Shown in pieces: positions 26,007-34,296 of a stretch of 64,000 nucleotides of DNA. The stretch spans positions 256,134 to 320,133 of the forward strand of contig JBBCJB010000020.1 in assembly GCA_037190485.1 (NCBI GenBank). Reading direction: 5' to 3'. Within the stretch, counting starts at the first letter, position 1. Every line of letters starts with the position of its first letter. Position numbers and translations under genes: made by a program. Under the pieces are notes generated by a model. That model saw only the letters and a program-made list of their open reading frames with translations. It did not search any database and was not told the DNA's origin. The DNA is from Parapedobacter sp037190485 (GTDB lineage: Bacteria; Bacteroidota; Bacteroidia; Sphingobacteriales; Sphingobacteriaceae).

Positions 26007-27459
26007 ATGCATCGTAGGTTGTGGAAGACGTCTCGCCTCCCCTACCGGTCCAGTTGGTATGGAAGAATTCGCCGCGAGGCCTATCCAACCGCTCGTAGGT
26101 ATGTGCACCGAAATAGTCTCGCTGCGCCTGCAACAAATTGGCCGGCAACCGCTCGCAGCGATAACCATCATAGTAAATCAAACCTGCGCTGAGGCAAGGC
26201 ACGGGTATACCGTTGGTTACGGCAGAAGCGATGACCTTACGCCAACCGACTTGCGCTTCTTGGATTTTTTCGCGGAAAAAATCGTCCAAAATCAAGTTCC
26301 GCAAAGCCGGATCCTTGTCAAACGCCTCCTTGATCTTGCCCAAGAACGCTGAACGGATGATGCATCCTTCACGCCACATCAACGCGATGCTGCCGTAATT
26401 CAATGCCCATCCATACTCTTTGGCGGCCGCAGCCATCATCTGATAGCCCTGCGCATAGGAAATCACTTTCGCCGCGTACAGCGCATCCCGCAAATCATCG
26501 ATAAAGGCCTGTTTGTCGCCATCGAATGCCGGCGTTGGACCATGCAAGACTTTCGAAGCGGCGACACGCTCGTCTTTCAACGCCGAGAGGCAACGGGCGA
26601 ACACGGATTCGGCAATCAGCGTCAACGGCACGCCCAAATCGAGTGCTACGGTACCCGTCCATTTGCCCGTTCCTTTCTGCCCTGCCGTATCCAGGATCTT
26701 ATCCACCAGCGGCGAACCATCTTCGTCCTTGAACGCAAGGATATCCCGTGTTATCTCGATAAGGTAACTATCCAACTCACCTTCATTCCACTCCTTGAAC
26801 ACTTCATGCATTTCGTCGGGGTTCATGCCCAATACATCCTTCAGGATGTGATACGTCTCGTTGATGAGCTGCATGTCACCATATTCGATGCCGTTGTGCA
26901 CCATCTTGACGAAATGGCCGGCTCCTCCGGAGCCCACCCAATCGCAACAAGGCGTTCCGTCTGCTACTTTCGCGGCGATGGACTGGAATATGGGTTTCAC
27001 CGCCGGCCAAGCCGCTTCCGACCCCCCAGGCATGATGGATGGCCCTAACAGCGCGCCCTCTTCACCACCGGACACGCCGGTTCCGACATACAGCAGTCCC
27101 TTGCTTTCCACATATTGTACACGTCGCTCGGTGTCTGGAAAGTGTGAATTACCTCCGTCAATGATGATATCTCCAGGTTCCAAATAGGGTATGAGCAATT
27201 CGATGAAGTCATCAACCGGTTTGCCCGCCTTGACCATCAACATCACTTTCCGCGGCCGTTTCAGCGAGCGTATCAAGTCTTCGATGGAAGTGGCTCCATA
27301 AATGTTCTTGCCTTTCGCGCGACCGTTGACGAACCGCTCGACTTTGTCAACCGTGCGGTTGTATGCCGTCACATGGAAACCCTTACTTTCCATGTTCAGG
27401 ATGAGGTTTTCACCCATCACTGCGATACCAATCACACCGATATCAGATTTTTCTTGCAT
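26005..27459 (-). CDS. gnd: 6-phosphogluconate dehydrogenase (decarboxylating)
   Basis: A 484-residue dehydrogenase. The N-terminal dinucleotide fold begins GVIGIAVMGENLILNM; downstream are GGNSHFPDT, GTGVSGGEEGA, the lysine-containing HFVKMVHNGIEY and AGQKGTGKWT. It oxidises 6-phosphogluconate to ribulose 5-phosphate with NADP+, in the pentose-phosphate pathway. It is monocistronic with a good promoter. Confidence 0.95.
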   Translation of the reverse strand: MQEKSDIGVIGIAVMGENLILNMESKGFHVTAYNRTVDKVERFVNGRAKGKNIYGATSIEDLIRSLKRPRKVMLMVKAGKPVDDFIELLIPYLEPGDIIIDGGNSHFPDTERRVQYVESKGLLYVGTGVSGGEEGALLGPSIMPGGSEAAWPAVKPIFQSIAAKVADGTPCCDWVGSGGAGHFVKMVHNGIEYGDMQLINETYHILKDVLGMNPDEMHEVFKEWNEGELDSYLIEITRDILAFKDEDGSPLVDKILDTAGQKGTGKWTGTVALDLGVPLTLIAESVFARCLSALKDERVAASKVLHGPTPAFDGDKQAFIDDLRDALYAAKVISYAQGYQMMAAAAKEYGWALNYGSIALMWREGCIIRSAFLGKIKEAFDKDPALRNLILDDFFREKIQEAQVGWRKVIASAVTNGIPVPCLSAGLIYYDGYRCERLPANLLQAQRDYFGAHTYERLDRPRGEFFHTNWTGRGGETSSTTYDA

Positions 27460-27479
27460 ATGTTTATCCTTTTAGCTTC

Positions 27480-27509
27480 CAAAGTTATACTTTACCCATG
27501 AAGAACAAA
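27480..27509 (-). promoter_or_regulatory. gnd promoter (TTTG-N18-TAACTTTG)
   Basis: On the - strand TTTG (plus 27506-27509), 18 nt, then TAACTTTG (plus 27480-27487), 20 nt before the gnd ATG at 27459. Confidence 0.75.
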
Positions 27510-27574
27510 TAGAAAATTGAGGAAATTTACAATTCTGGCACATGAATTAATACCGATATTACCCCCCGGATAAC

Positions 27575-27582
27575 TATCTTTG
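27575..27582 (+). promoter_or_regulatory. -7 element TATCTTTG, 5 nt before RmlD-like ATG
   Basis: A perfect TAnnTTTG; the ATG follows at 27588. No -33 TTG at the usual spacing, so this may be activator dependent or weak. It predicts a nearly leaderless mRNA. Confidence 0.55.
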
Positions 27583-27587
27583 CCAAC

Positions 27588-28499
27588 ATGAAACGTGTGC
27601 TTGTTACCGGAAGCAATGGTCTTTTGGGTCAAAAAATTACCGATTTCGTCTTGGCTGGAGATGGGGTTGAATTGATTGCCACGTCCAGGGGCGCCAACCG
27701 TCACCCCCAATCGGGTGGTTACCGCTATATCGACCTCGATATCCTGGACAAGCACCGGCTTCGTGACGTCGTGGCGGCCGAGCGCCCAGATGCCGTCATC
27801 AATACCGCTGCGATGACGAATGTGGACGCATGCGAGAGCGACCCTGAAGGTTGTCGCCAACTCAATGTCGCTGCCGTGCAGACGCTTGTGAGCCTCGCCG
27901 AAGATTTCGGCTTCCAGCTGATTCACCTTTCTACGGATTTCATCTTTGACGGCGAAGCAGGGCCTTATGCAGAAGACGCGGTTCCCAACCCGCTAAGCCT
28001 TTATGGCCGGAGCAAACTGGATGCCGAGCACCTGATCCAAGCTTCGTCTTGCAAATGGGCGATCTTGCGGACCATATTGGTTTATGGTATCGTTAGCGAC
28101 ATGAGCCGCAGCAACATCGTCCTCTGGGCAAAGGGCGCTTTGGAAAAAGGGCAACCGCTCAATGTGGTTAACGACCAGTGGCGCATGCCCACGTTGGCCG
28201 AAGACCTAGCCGAAGCCTGCCTACTTGCCGTACACAAACAAGCGGAAGGGATTTTCCACATTTCTGGCAACGACTTCCTGGCCATACACGAACTGGTTGC
28301 CGAGGTAGCCGATTTCTGGGATTTGGACAAATCGCTCATCCGCGAAATCAGCTCGTCGACGCTCAGCCAAGCCGCGCCGCGTCCCAAGCGTACTGGTTTC
28401 ATCCTCGACAAGGCACGCCACATACTCGGTTATCGACCGCATCGGTTCAACGAGGGGCTGGCCATCGTTGACAGTCAATTGAAAGCACAACATCCTTAA
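27588..28499 (+). CDS. RmlD-like SDR oxidoreductase
   Basis: A 303-residue short-chain dehydrogenase. The NAD(P) loop GSNGLLGQ is at residues 8-15; the active-site tyrosine and lysine lie in YGRSKLD (~138-142). Overall it resembles dTDP-4-dehydrorhamnose reductase, which makes dTDP-rhamnose, but no other rhamnose genes are adjacent, so another deoxysugar or cofactor-linked substrate is possible. The start is directly before MKRVLVTGSNG, leaving no downstream alternative. It is followed 14 bp later by a thioesterase with its own promoter. Confidence 0.8.
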   Translation: MKRVLVTGSNGLLGQKITDFVLAGDGVELIATSRGANRHPQSGGYRYIDLDILDKHRLRDVVAAERPDAVINTAAMTNVDACESDPEGCRQLNVAAVQTLVSLAEDFGFQLIHLSTDFIFDGEAGPYAEDAVPNPLSLYGRSKLDAEHLIQASSCKWAILRTILVYGIVSDMSRSNIVLWAKGALEKGQPLNVVNDQWRMPTLAEDLAEACLLAVHKQAEGIFHISGNDFLAIHELVAEVADFWDLDKSLIREISSSTLSQAAPRPKRTGFILDKARHILGYRPHRFNEGLAIVDSQLKAQHP

Positions 28500-28509
28500 A
28501 ATAAGTTTG
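28479..28509 (+). promoter_or_regulatory. Thioesterase promoter (TTG-N20-TAAGTTTG)
   Basis: TTG at 28479-28481, 20 nt, then TAAGTTTG at 28502-28509; the ATG at 28514 is only 4 nt downstream. The -33 box lies inside the end of the preceding gene. Confidence 0.7.
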
Positions 28510-28513
28510 CACC

Positions 28514-29038
28514 ATGAATGAAAAATTTGCCCGTGAATCGTACACAATCATGAACGAATTGGTGTTGCCCAATGACACCAATACGCTCAACAACCTGATG
28601 GGTGGCAGGCTCCTCCATTGGATGGATATCGCCGCGGCCATCTCCGCCCAAAAGCATTGCAACCGCATCGTGGTCACCGCGTCTGTAGACAACGTTTCGT
28701 TCAAGCACCCCGTCAAATTGGGCGATGTCATCAGCATTGAGGCCAAAGTGACCCGTTCGTTCAACACGTCGGTAGAGGTGCGCTTGGTCGTGTGGGCCCA
28801 AAATATCCCTTCGGGCACGAAAGTACGATCCAACGAAGCCTTTTACACATTCGTTGCCATAGACCAGAACGGAAGAACGATCGCGGTTCCACAATTGGTA
28901 CCGGAAAACGATGAAGAAAAGCACCTTTACGAAGAAGCGCTGAAACGCAGGCAACTTCGCCTGGTCCTGGCGGGCAAGATGAAACCGGCAGAAGCCAAGG
29001 AACTACAAGACTTTTTCAAGGAAGTGGCGCAGGATTAA
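28514..29038 (+). CDS. Hotdog-fold acyl-CoA thioesterase
   Basis: A 174-residue hotdog protein of the YciA/BFIT type. The helix-strand core reads NLMGGRLLHWMDIAAAISA, with the following TASVDNVSFKHPVKLGDVISIEA. It hydrolyses acyl-CoA thioesters. The asparagine/glycine-rich hotdog helix and the aspartate in the MD(I/V)A segment are typical catalytic features. It is convergent with a small membrane-protein gene 9 bp away. Confidence 0.85.
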   Translation: MNEKFARESYTIMNELVLPNDTNTLNNLMGGRLLHWMDIAAAISAQKHCNRIVVTASVDNVSFKHPVKLGDVISIEAKVTRSFNTSVEVRLVVWAQNIPSGTKVRSNEAFYTFVAIDQNGRTIAVPQLVPENDEEKHLYEEALKRRQLRLVLAGKMKPAEAKELQDFFKEVAQD

Positions 29039-29047
29039 CCAAAGCGC

Positions 29048-29260
29048 CTATTTTTTTCGTGGAACGATCAATAGGACCGCGCCAACCACCAACACAATCC
29101 CGCCCACATAGGGTGGCCAATTGACATGTTCCTTTTTATCGGCGGAGATTTCGAGCGCGCCGATGTCCACCACTTTCTCTTTTCGGGTAAACGAAAACCC
29201 TGTCCATACCAGCATCACGATGCCGATAACCACCATGATGATTCCAATTGTCTTAGTCAT
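29048..29260 (-). CDS. Small two-helix membrane protein (DUF3185-like)
   Basis: A 70-residue protein with two hydrophobic segments (GIIMVVIGIVMLVWTGFSF and VGGIVLVVGAVLLIVP) flanking a polar stretch. It resembles DUF3185-type small membrane proteins, sometimes stress-associated; function unknown. A perfect 9-bp inverted repeat lies immediately before its ATG and could control it. Confidence 0.7.
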   Translation of the reverse strand: MTKTIGIIMVVIGIVMLVWTGFSFTRKEKVVDIGALEISADKKEHVNWPPYVGGIVLVVGAVLLIVPRKK

Positions 29261-29287
29261 ACTGTTTGCTTTTCAATGGCAAACAGT
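29261..29287 (-). promoter_or_regulatory. Perfect 9-bp inverted repeat abutting a start codon
   Basis: ACTGTTTGC (29261-29269) and GCAAACAGT (29279-29287) with a 9-nt spacer, directly upstream of the ATG at 29260 on the - strand. It could be an operator or an mRNA hairpin hiding the start. Confidence 0.5.
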
Positions 29288-29318
29288 CCAAGGCGAAAAA
29301 AGTTTGGCCAAGACGAAG

Positions 29319-29349
29319 CCCGCCAAGCTAGCGCCGGCTAGTTGGCGGG
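29319..29349 (-). terminator. Long hairpin overlapping the DUF1080 gene's end
   Basis: CCCGCCAA (29319-29326), bulged G, CTAGC, loop GCCG, then GCTAG and TTGGCGGG (29337-29349): 13 bp with one bulge. It contains the stop codon; a short T-run occurs about 17 nt further along the - strand, so it is terminator-like but not canonical. Confidence 0.55.
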
Positions 29350-30378
29350 TATGACGGTAATCTTGCGGAACTCCACCCCTGTGTGATCTCCCTGCAAGTA
29401 AATCGGCCCCGGTTCGCCCTCACGACTGTCTAGCGCACCGCCCGTGATACCAGGGATCTCCTGATTATGGATGATGGTCTTGCCATTGGCCACGACCGTG
29501 ATCATGCGCCCACGAAGGGTGATTTCATACTTATTCCACTCGTTTGGCCCAAGCGTGGCCATTTCACTGGGCGAAAGGAAACCGTACACCCCACCGAAAT
29601 ACAACGAACCGGGATGCCTGTCTTTGGGTGAATCCTCGATCTGCACCTCGTAACGCCCACGCAGGTATATGCCCGAATTGGCTCCTTCCACGTAACGGAA
29701 TTCCGCGATCAGCTTGAAATCTTCAAACCGCTGTTCGCTGATTAGGTTGGCGCCCGTCCCTTTGTTGATCAGGATGCCGTTTTCCACCACCCATTGGCTG
29801 TTATCGCCCGATGCCTTCCAGCCGGTCAAATCCTTGCCGTTGAAGAGTTCGATGGGTTTGTCCCATTTCGCCTCGCCCGTCCGCACCAAATAGGGAGCTT
29901 TGATGCCTTTGAACGGGAACGTATTCCCTTTATTCGTGGTGATCGTACCCTCGATACCCTCGCCCACAAGTTTCCCTTCAACGGTGAACAAACCGCCTCC
30001 ACCTTCCCATTGCGGCGGAATCTGGAACGAAAAAATGCCATTTTGAAGCGAGATGTAAGATACCGGCCGGCTGCTGCCCGCATCGGCCACAAACGCACCG
30101 ACGAGCACATCAAAACCAGACAATTTCACTTCCAACCATGACGGCACGTCCTTGCCATCCTTATTGACCGTAAGGTCCCAACGCCCAATCAATCCCTGCG
30201 CTTCTTCGGGTACCACCTGCGTGGCGGCATTGTGTATTTCTTCTGCCTGCTTCTCGGTCGTTTTCCCGCTGTTGCACGATACTACGCTCGCAAGCAATGC
30301 GTATAGCAATGGACTCACGATTGCATAACTTCTTACCATATCCGTCATTTTTTTAATCAATGTCGCTAATCTACTCAT
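29338..30378 (-). CDS. DUF1080 (3-keto-disaccharide hydrolase-like) lipoprotein
   Basis: About 346 residues with a lipoprotein leader ending LLASVVSC. The N-terminal ~130 residues form an unassigned beta-rich domain (GLIGRWDLTVNKDGKDVPSWLEV); the C-terminal part has the DUF1080 signature LFNGKDLTGWKASG, with ANSGIYLRGRYEVQIED and NEWNKYEI. DUF1080 proteins are concanavalin-like and some hydrolyse 3-keto-glycosides. The ATG at 30378 overlaps the EVE gene stop (ATGA); starts at 30348 or 30339 would also keep the lipobox. It is the distal gene of a gldC-EVE-DUF1080 operon. Confidence 0.85.
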   Translation of the reverse strand: MSRLATLIKKMTDMVRSYAIVSPLLYALLASVVSCNSGKTTEKQAEEIHNAATQVVPEEAQGLIGRWDLTVNKDGKDVPSWLEVKLSGFDVLVGAFVADAGSSRPVSYISLQNGIFSFQIPPQWEGGGGLFTVEGKLVGEGIEGTITTNKGNTFPFKGIKAPYLVRTGEAKWDKPIELFNGKDLTGWKASGDNSQWVVENGILINKGTGANLISEQRFEDFKLIAEFRYVEGANSGIYLRGRYEVQIEDSPKDRHPGSLYFGGVYGFLSPSEMATLGPNEWNKYEITLRGRMITVVANGKTIIHNQEIPGITGGALDSREGEPGPIYLQGDHTGVEFRKITVIPAN

Positions 30379-30785
30379 TTTCCTGAACCCAGCAGCAAGA
30401 CACGATCGAACTCCGCTTGGGTTACTGGTGTAACCGACAGCCTGCCTTGTCTCACCAATGCCATATGCTGCAGCAACGGATCGCCTTTTATGGTTGCCAG
30501 GGTCACCGGTTGCTTCAACGGCTCTAGCGGAGCAAGGTCTACCACCACCCATTGCGGGTCGGTTGTCGTCGGATCCTGGTAGTGTTCTTTCACCACCTTG
30601 GCGATGCCTACCACCTCCTTGCCTTCATTGCTGTGGTAAAACAGCGCAAGGTCCCCTTCCTTCATGGCCTTCAAGTTATTACGGGCCTGGTAATTCCGTA
30701 CGCCGTCCCAGAACGTCCGTTTGTCTTTTACGAACTGTTCCCAACTATACTTGAAAGGTTCGGATTTGACGAGAAAATAGTTCAT
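30375..30785 (-). CDS. EVE domain protein
   Basis: A 136-residue EVE (PUA-like) protein: MNYFLVKSEPFKYSWEQF at the start, the WDGVRNYQARNNL segment and GDLALFYHSNEGKEVVGIAKV in the middle. EVE domains bind modified bases in DNA or RNA and are often linked to restriction or RNA-modification roles, though this housekeeping-like form (thymocyte nuclear protein type) is widespread. It overlaps the DUF1080 start and sits 1 bp after gldC. Confidence 0.9.
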   Translation of the reverse strand: MNYFLVKSEPFKYSWEQFVKDKRTFWDGVRNYQARNNLKAMKEGDLALFYHSNEGKEVVGIAKVVKEHYQDPTTTDPQWVVVDLAPLEPLKQPVTLATIKGDPLLQHMALVRQGRLSVTPVTQAEFDRVLLLGSGK

Positions 30786-30786
30786 A

Positions 30787-31137
30787 TCAATTCTGCTTCT
30801 GTGTCACTTCCATCTTTTCCGCGAAATGATCGCAATAGTCGCGCAAATCGCCGATCACTGCCTTGGCCATCGCGTCATCGCCCGATGCACGGATGAAGGT
30901 ATCGCCCAGGGTCTGCAGTGTTTCGTAAAAGAAGCGCTTCATCTCATCCAACGGCATGTCTTTTGTCCAAAGGTCAATGCGCAACGAATTTTTGTATTGG
31001 TGATCCCAAAGGGCAAGGAAAAACGCCTTCGCCGGCAATGCTTCCTTGTTTTCCCCATCGGATGATTCCCAGATAATCTGATCCGGCACGTTGTTGTCAT
31101 CCAGCTGGACAGTCAGTTTTATTTCTGCTTTTTTCAT
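30787..31137 (-). CDS. gldC: Gliding motility protein GldC
   Basis: A 116-residue protein matching GldC: MKKAEIKLTVQLDDNNVPDQ at the start, then IIWESSDGENKEALPAKAFFLALWD and a C-terminal helix. In Flavobacteria GldC is accessory to the gliding/type IX secretion machinery, but it is also kept in non-gliding Bacteroidota, so its presence alone does not prove motility. A near-consensus -7 (CAACTTTG on the - strand, plus 31162-31169) lies upstream. Confidence 0.85.
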   Translation of the reverse strand: MKKAEIKLTVQLDDNNVPDQIIWESSDGENKEALPAKAFFLALWDHQYKNSLRIDLWTKDMPLDEMKRFFYETLQTLGDTFIRASGDDAMAKAVIGDLRDYCDHFAEKMEVTQKQN

Positions 31138-31197
31138 GTTTAGTTTATCAAATGTCCGCTACAAAGTTGCTTTTCAGCGGCAGCGGAGAGACCGGGA

Positions 31198-31446
31198 TCA
31201 CCACAACCTCAACACGCCAATGACCAGCACCACCAGCAACACAAAAATACCTTCGGCCAACCAGATTCGCTTCAGGCTCCGCAGCATCAAGCGAAAGAAC
31301 TGGTCGGCAATGACGAGCACCAACAAAAGTAATAAAAACCACCCAATGGTGCCCATGCTAATTTTGTCCTCCAGCGCGCGCCAAGCCAATCCGGCAGCCA
31401 ATATCGCCGAGGCGATGTTCAACGGGGTAATCCGCAGCGCCCTCAT
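31198..31446 (-). CDS. Small hydrophobic membrane protein
   Basis: An 82-residue protein with two or three membrane helices (NIASAILAAGLAWRAL, GWFLLLLLVLVIADQFF and WLAEGIFVLLVVLVIGVL) separated by short charged loops. No family recognised. Its ATG overlaps the helicase stop codon (ATGA), so it is translationally coupled and co-transcribed with the helicase. Confidence 0.7.
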   Translation of the reverse strand: MRALRITPLNIASAILAAGLAWRALEDKISMGTIGWFLLLLLVLVIADQFFRLMLRSLKRIWLAEGIFVLLVVLVIGVLRLW

Positions 31447-32777
31447 CGCCAGCGCTTCCCTCCAGCTTTAGGCTTCGGATTCCTTTTCTTGTCGGTCAAC
31501 TGCTTGCTGTTCGCCGCTTTCAAGTTAGCCGCCTTTTTCTCGTGGAATGCCCCTTTGAAATCCGGATTATCCTTCCTTTTCTGCGCATCGATTTCGCGCG
31601 CGATGGCCTGCCGTTCGTCATAACCGGTTTTTTCGACAAAGACACCTTCCGGTATTTCCTTCATCGGAATCGGCTGTCGTATCAACTTTTCGATTTTCTG
31701 GATGTAATAGGCCTCGGCAGGATTACAGAACGTGATGGCATCACCGGTTTGCGAAGCCCTACCCGTACGGCCGATTCGGTGCACATAATCCTCGATCACG
31801 ATGGGCACATCGAAATTGATGACGTGGCTTACGTTGCTCACATCCAAGCCCCGCGCGGCAACGTCGGTTGCCACCAAGATGCGCACATCGCCATCCTTGA
31901 AGGCATTAATGGAATTGATGCGTGTATTCTGGCCTTTGTTGGCATGGATGACCCGCACATTCTCCGCACCGTACTTACGCCCCAAGAAGCCGAACACATT
32001 GTCGGCCACGGTTTTCGTTTTGCAGAAGACGATAAGCCTCGAAAACGCTTCATCGTCTTCCAGCAGATGCTGCAATAGGTTTATCTTCGTTTTCAAGTTG
32101 GGTACAAAAAAAAGCGCCTGCGTTACGGTTTTTGCCGGCGTAGCCTGTTCGGTTACCTCCACCCGTGTGGGAAACGCCAGGAAATCAGCGGCGATTTTAT
32201 GCACCAAATCGCTCATCGTGGCCGAAAACAACAAGTTCTGTCGTTTTCGGGGCACCACTTCAAGGATGCGGTGCAACTTTCCGATGAACCCCATATCCAT
32301 CATTTTATCCGCTTCATCCATCACCAGCACGCTGAGCGATTTCGTGACGATGTGGCCTGCAAGATAGAGGTCCAGGAAGCGTCCCGGTGTCGCAACGATG
32401 ATGTCTACCCCCTTGCTCAGCGCTGCAATCTGCGTCTTCGGGCCCAGCCCACCGTACAACACCACCGTACGCAAATCCAAGTACTTGGCGAACAAACGGA
32501 TGTTTTCTTCGATCTGCATGGCCAACTCACGCGTGGGCGAGAGGATCAACGCCCTCGGATCGCTTCCCTGGGCGTAGTTCAGCTTCCGTAGGATAGGCAG
32601 TACGAACGCAGCCGTTTTGCCAGTGCCGGTTTGCGCCACGCCCATCACGTCCTGGCCTGCCAGAACAGCGGGTATCGCCTTCCGCTGAATGGGCGTAGGC
32701 TCGGAATACCCCGCGTCTTCAATGGCTTCCAAAATCTGCCGGTTAAACTTGAAATCCGCAAAGGTGATCCGCTCCAT
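31443..32777 (-). CDS. DEAD-box RNA helicase (RhlE-type)
   Basis: A ~444-residue helicase: Q motif (FADFKFNRQILEAIEDAGYSEPTPIQ-type, here split as TFADFKFN and PTPIQRKAIP), Walker A AQTGTGKTAAF, PTRELAMQI, DEAD box as MDEADKM, SAT as FSATMSD, and HRIGRTGRA. The C-terminal tail is short and basic (GGKRWR), as in RhlE-like proteins that act in ribosome assembly and RNA decay. The ATG at 32777 starts immediately before the Q-motif aromatic, so the upstream in-frame ATG at 32858 is not used. A -7 element ends 4 nt before this ATG. Confidence 0.92.
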   Translation of the reverse strand: MERITFADFKFNRQILEAIEDAGYSEPTPIQRKAIPAVLAGQDVMGVAQTGTGKTAAFVLPILRKLNYAQGSDPRALILSPTRELAMQIEENIRLFAKYLDLRTVVLYGGLGPKTQIAALSKGVDIIVATPGRFLDLYLAGHIVTKSLSVLVMDEADKMMDMGFIGKLHRILEVVPRKRQNLLFSATMSDLVHKIAADFLAFPTRVEVTEQATPAKTVTQALFFVPNLKTKINLLQHLLEDDEAFSRLIVFCKTKTVADNVFGFLGRKYGAENVRVIHANKGQNTRINSINAFKDGDVRILVATDVAARGLDVSNVSHVINFDVPIVIEDYVHRIGRTGRASQTGDAITFCNPAEAYYIQKIEKLIRQPIPMKEIPEGVFVEKTGYDERQAIAREIDAQKRKDNPDFKGAFHEKKAANLKAANSKQLTDKKRNPKPKAGGKRWR

Positions 32778-32781
32778 GCGG

Positions 32782-32789
32782 CAAAGATA
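32782..32789 (-). promoter_or_regulatory. -7 element TATCTTTG, 4 nt before helicase ATG
   Basis: On the - strand a perfect TATCTTTG ends 4 nt before the ATG at 32777, predicting a leaderless or nearly leaderless transcript. It lies just after the stop of the upstream glycerophosphodiesterase gene, so it separates the helicase from that operon. Confidence 0.6.
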
Positions 32790-32796
32790 GGAAAAA

Positions 32797-33693
32797 TTAC
32801 TCCCGGAGCGCGGCCGCCAATTCAATGGGCAAGTCCGATTCCAGGATGGAAGCCCCATCGGCTATCACTGCATGGTAGGCATGCGCACGTGCCTCCTTCG
32901 TTTCGAGTTTGTCATACGTCGGCGCTGCAGAGATCATGCACATCACACCCTCCGCATTTAGCAAACGGTACATTACGCTGTTTTCGGGTTTGACTTTGGG
33001 CCCTATATAAGCGATCATGCGGTTGAATGGAACGCCAGCCGCCCGATACGCTTCGAACGCATCGGGTGTTTTGATGTGGGCCGAAAAAAACTGGTCGGCG
33101 TTCTTGCTCAGGTAAAAATTTGCTTGTTCAGGTGAATGAACGGTAACCATCACGAATGCATAGGCATCATGTTTCTGGATAATCGCAGCCGAACGCGCTA
33201 CGGGAACATCTTTTTGATCCAGGTTCAGTACGGTCTTACCCCTCGCCCATTCAATGGCGGCCTCCAACGTGGGGATACGGTAATCGGTCAAATTCCCTTC
33301 ACGGTCCTTCAAGCGAAGTTGCTGCAATTCGGCCCACGTATGGTCCGACACCTTGCCCGTGCCATTGGTGGTACGGTCTAATGTGGCGTCGTGCATGAGG
33401 ATGACCACGCTGTCTTTGGTGAGGCGGGGATCGATCTCAAAAAAGGCCGGTGTATGGTGCAGCACCGCTTCCATGGCTTCGATGCTGTTTTCGGCTAATC
33501 CGGATTCCATGGTGCCGCGGTGACCGCTGACGACCACTTTATCGGCTTCATAAGCAAAAAACCGATGCAGCTCGGCCGGATCCTTGAAAGCTAGCCGATG
33601 AAGAGTCGGCTCCGGTTCCTGCACGCATCCGCTTAGTGCCAAGACCGAAGCAGCTATGCCGGCCAGCAGTGTTCCTTTCTGTAAGCGCATCAT
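32797..33693 (-). CDS. Glycerophosphodiester phosphodiesterase-family lipoprotein
   Basis: A 298-residue GDPD with a lipoprotein leader (lipobox LALSGC). Active-site signatures: SGHRGTMESG (HRG), FFEIDPRLTKD (E-x-D) and MHDATLDRTTNG. It should cleave glycerophosphodiesters in the periplasm. It is the last gene of the kinase/permease operon, 4 bp after the histidine phosphatase. A second, non-homologous-looking GDPD lies at 53121-53906. Confidence 0.88.
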   Translation of the reverse strand: MMRLQKGTLLAGIAASVLALSGCVQEPEPTLHRLAFKDPAELHRFFAYEADKVVVSGHRGTMESGLAENSIEAMEAVLHHTPAFFEIDPRLTKDSVVILMHDATLDRTTNGTGKVSDHTWAELQQLRLKDREGNLTDYRIPTLEAAIEWARGKTVLNLDQKDVPVARSAAIIQKHDAYAFVMVTVHSPEQANFYLSKNADQFFSAHIKTPDAFEAYRAAGVPFNRMIAYIGPKVKPENSVMYRLLNAEGVMCMISAAPTYDKLETKEARAHAYHAVIADGASILESDLPIELAAALRE

Positions 33694-33697
33694 GATA

Positions 33698-34294
33698 TCA
33701 AGTGTTTAGTTTCAATAAGGAAAAAGGTTCATCGCCATCGAAGCGAATCGCCGTGAGCGCTGAATTTTCCTGGACGATACGCCGATAATTGCGCAAAGGC
33801 ATCCCCAGCTTATAGGCCAGGTACAGCCGGTTCACGCCATTGTGTGCCACCACCAATAACGTCTGGCCATCGTGCCGCCTTTGCATGTCATCGAAAAAAT
33901 CGTCCACCCGCTTCACGACCTGCAATGCGGTATCACCGTTGCCGCCAGCTGCTGCATGTGTTGGATCGGCATCCCACGCGTTCCACAGTCCGGGGTCTTC
34001 GGCCGTGAATTCCGACCTCGTCTTTCCTTCCCAAACGCCAAAATCAAGCTCAATCAACCGATCGTCTTGCACCACAGGCAGCCTTCCGCCCGAAGCGATC
34101 TCTGCCGTTTTGTAAGCGCGTTCCAGCGGTGAGGCATAAACGGCATGGATGGTTGTGCCGCGCAACAACTCCGCGACCCGTTCGGCCTGCGCGAGCCCCT
34201 TGGCAGTCAATTGGGCATCCGTGCGTCCGCAATACCGGTTGCCATCGGCATTAAGTGTTGTTTCGCCATGGCGCAGTAAATACACATTCAACAT
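33698..34294 (-). CDS. Histidine phosphatase family protein
   Basis: A 198-residue phosphoglycerate-mutase-like phosphatase. The catalytic LLRHGETTLN (RHG motif) and the second histidine in VVAHNGVNRL are present, with the E in the middle segment IELDFGVWEGKTRSEF. It may act on a sugar phosphate in the pathway encoded by its neighbours, or have a regulatory role. It starts 2 bp after kinase A stops. Confidence 0.85.
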   Translation of the reverse strand: MLNVYLLRHGETTLNADGNRYCGRTDAQLTAKGLAQAERVAELLRGTTIHAVYASPLERAYKTAEIASGGRLPVVQDDRLIELDFGVWEGKTRSEFTAEDPGLWNAWDADPTHAAAGGNGDTALQVVKRVDDFFDDMQRRHDGQTLLVVAHNGVNRLYLAYKLGMPLRNYRRIVQENSALTAIRFDGDEPFSLLKLNT

Positions 34295-34296
34295 AC

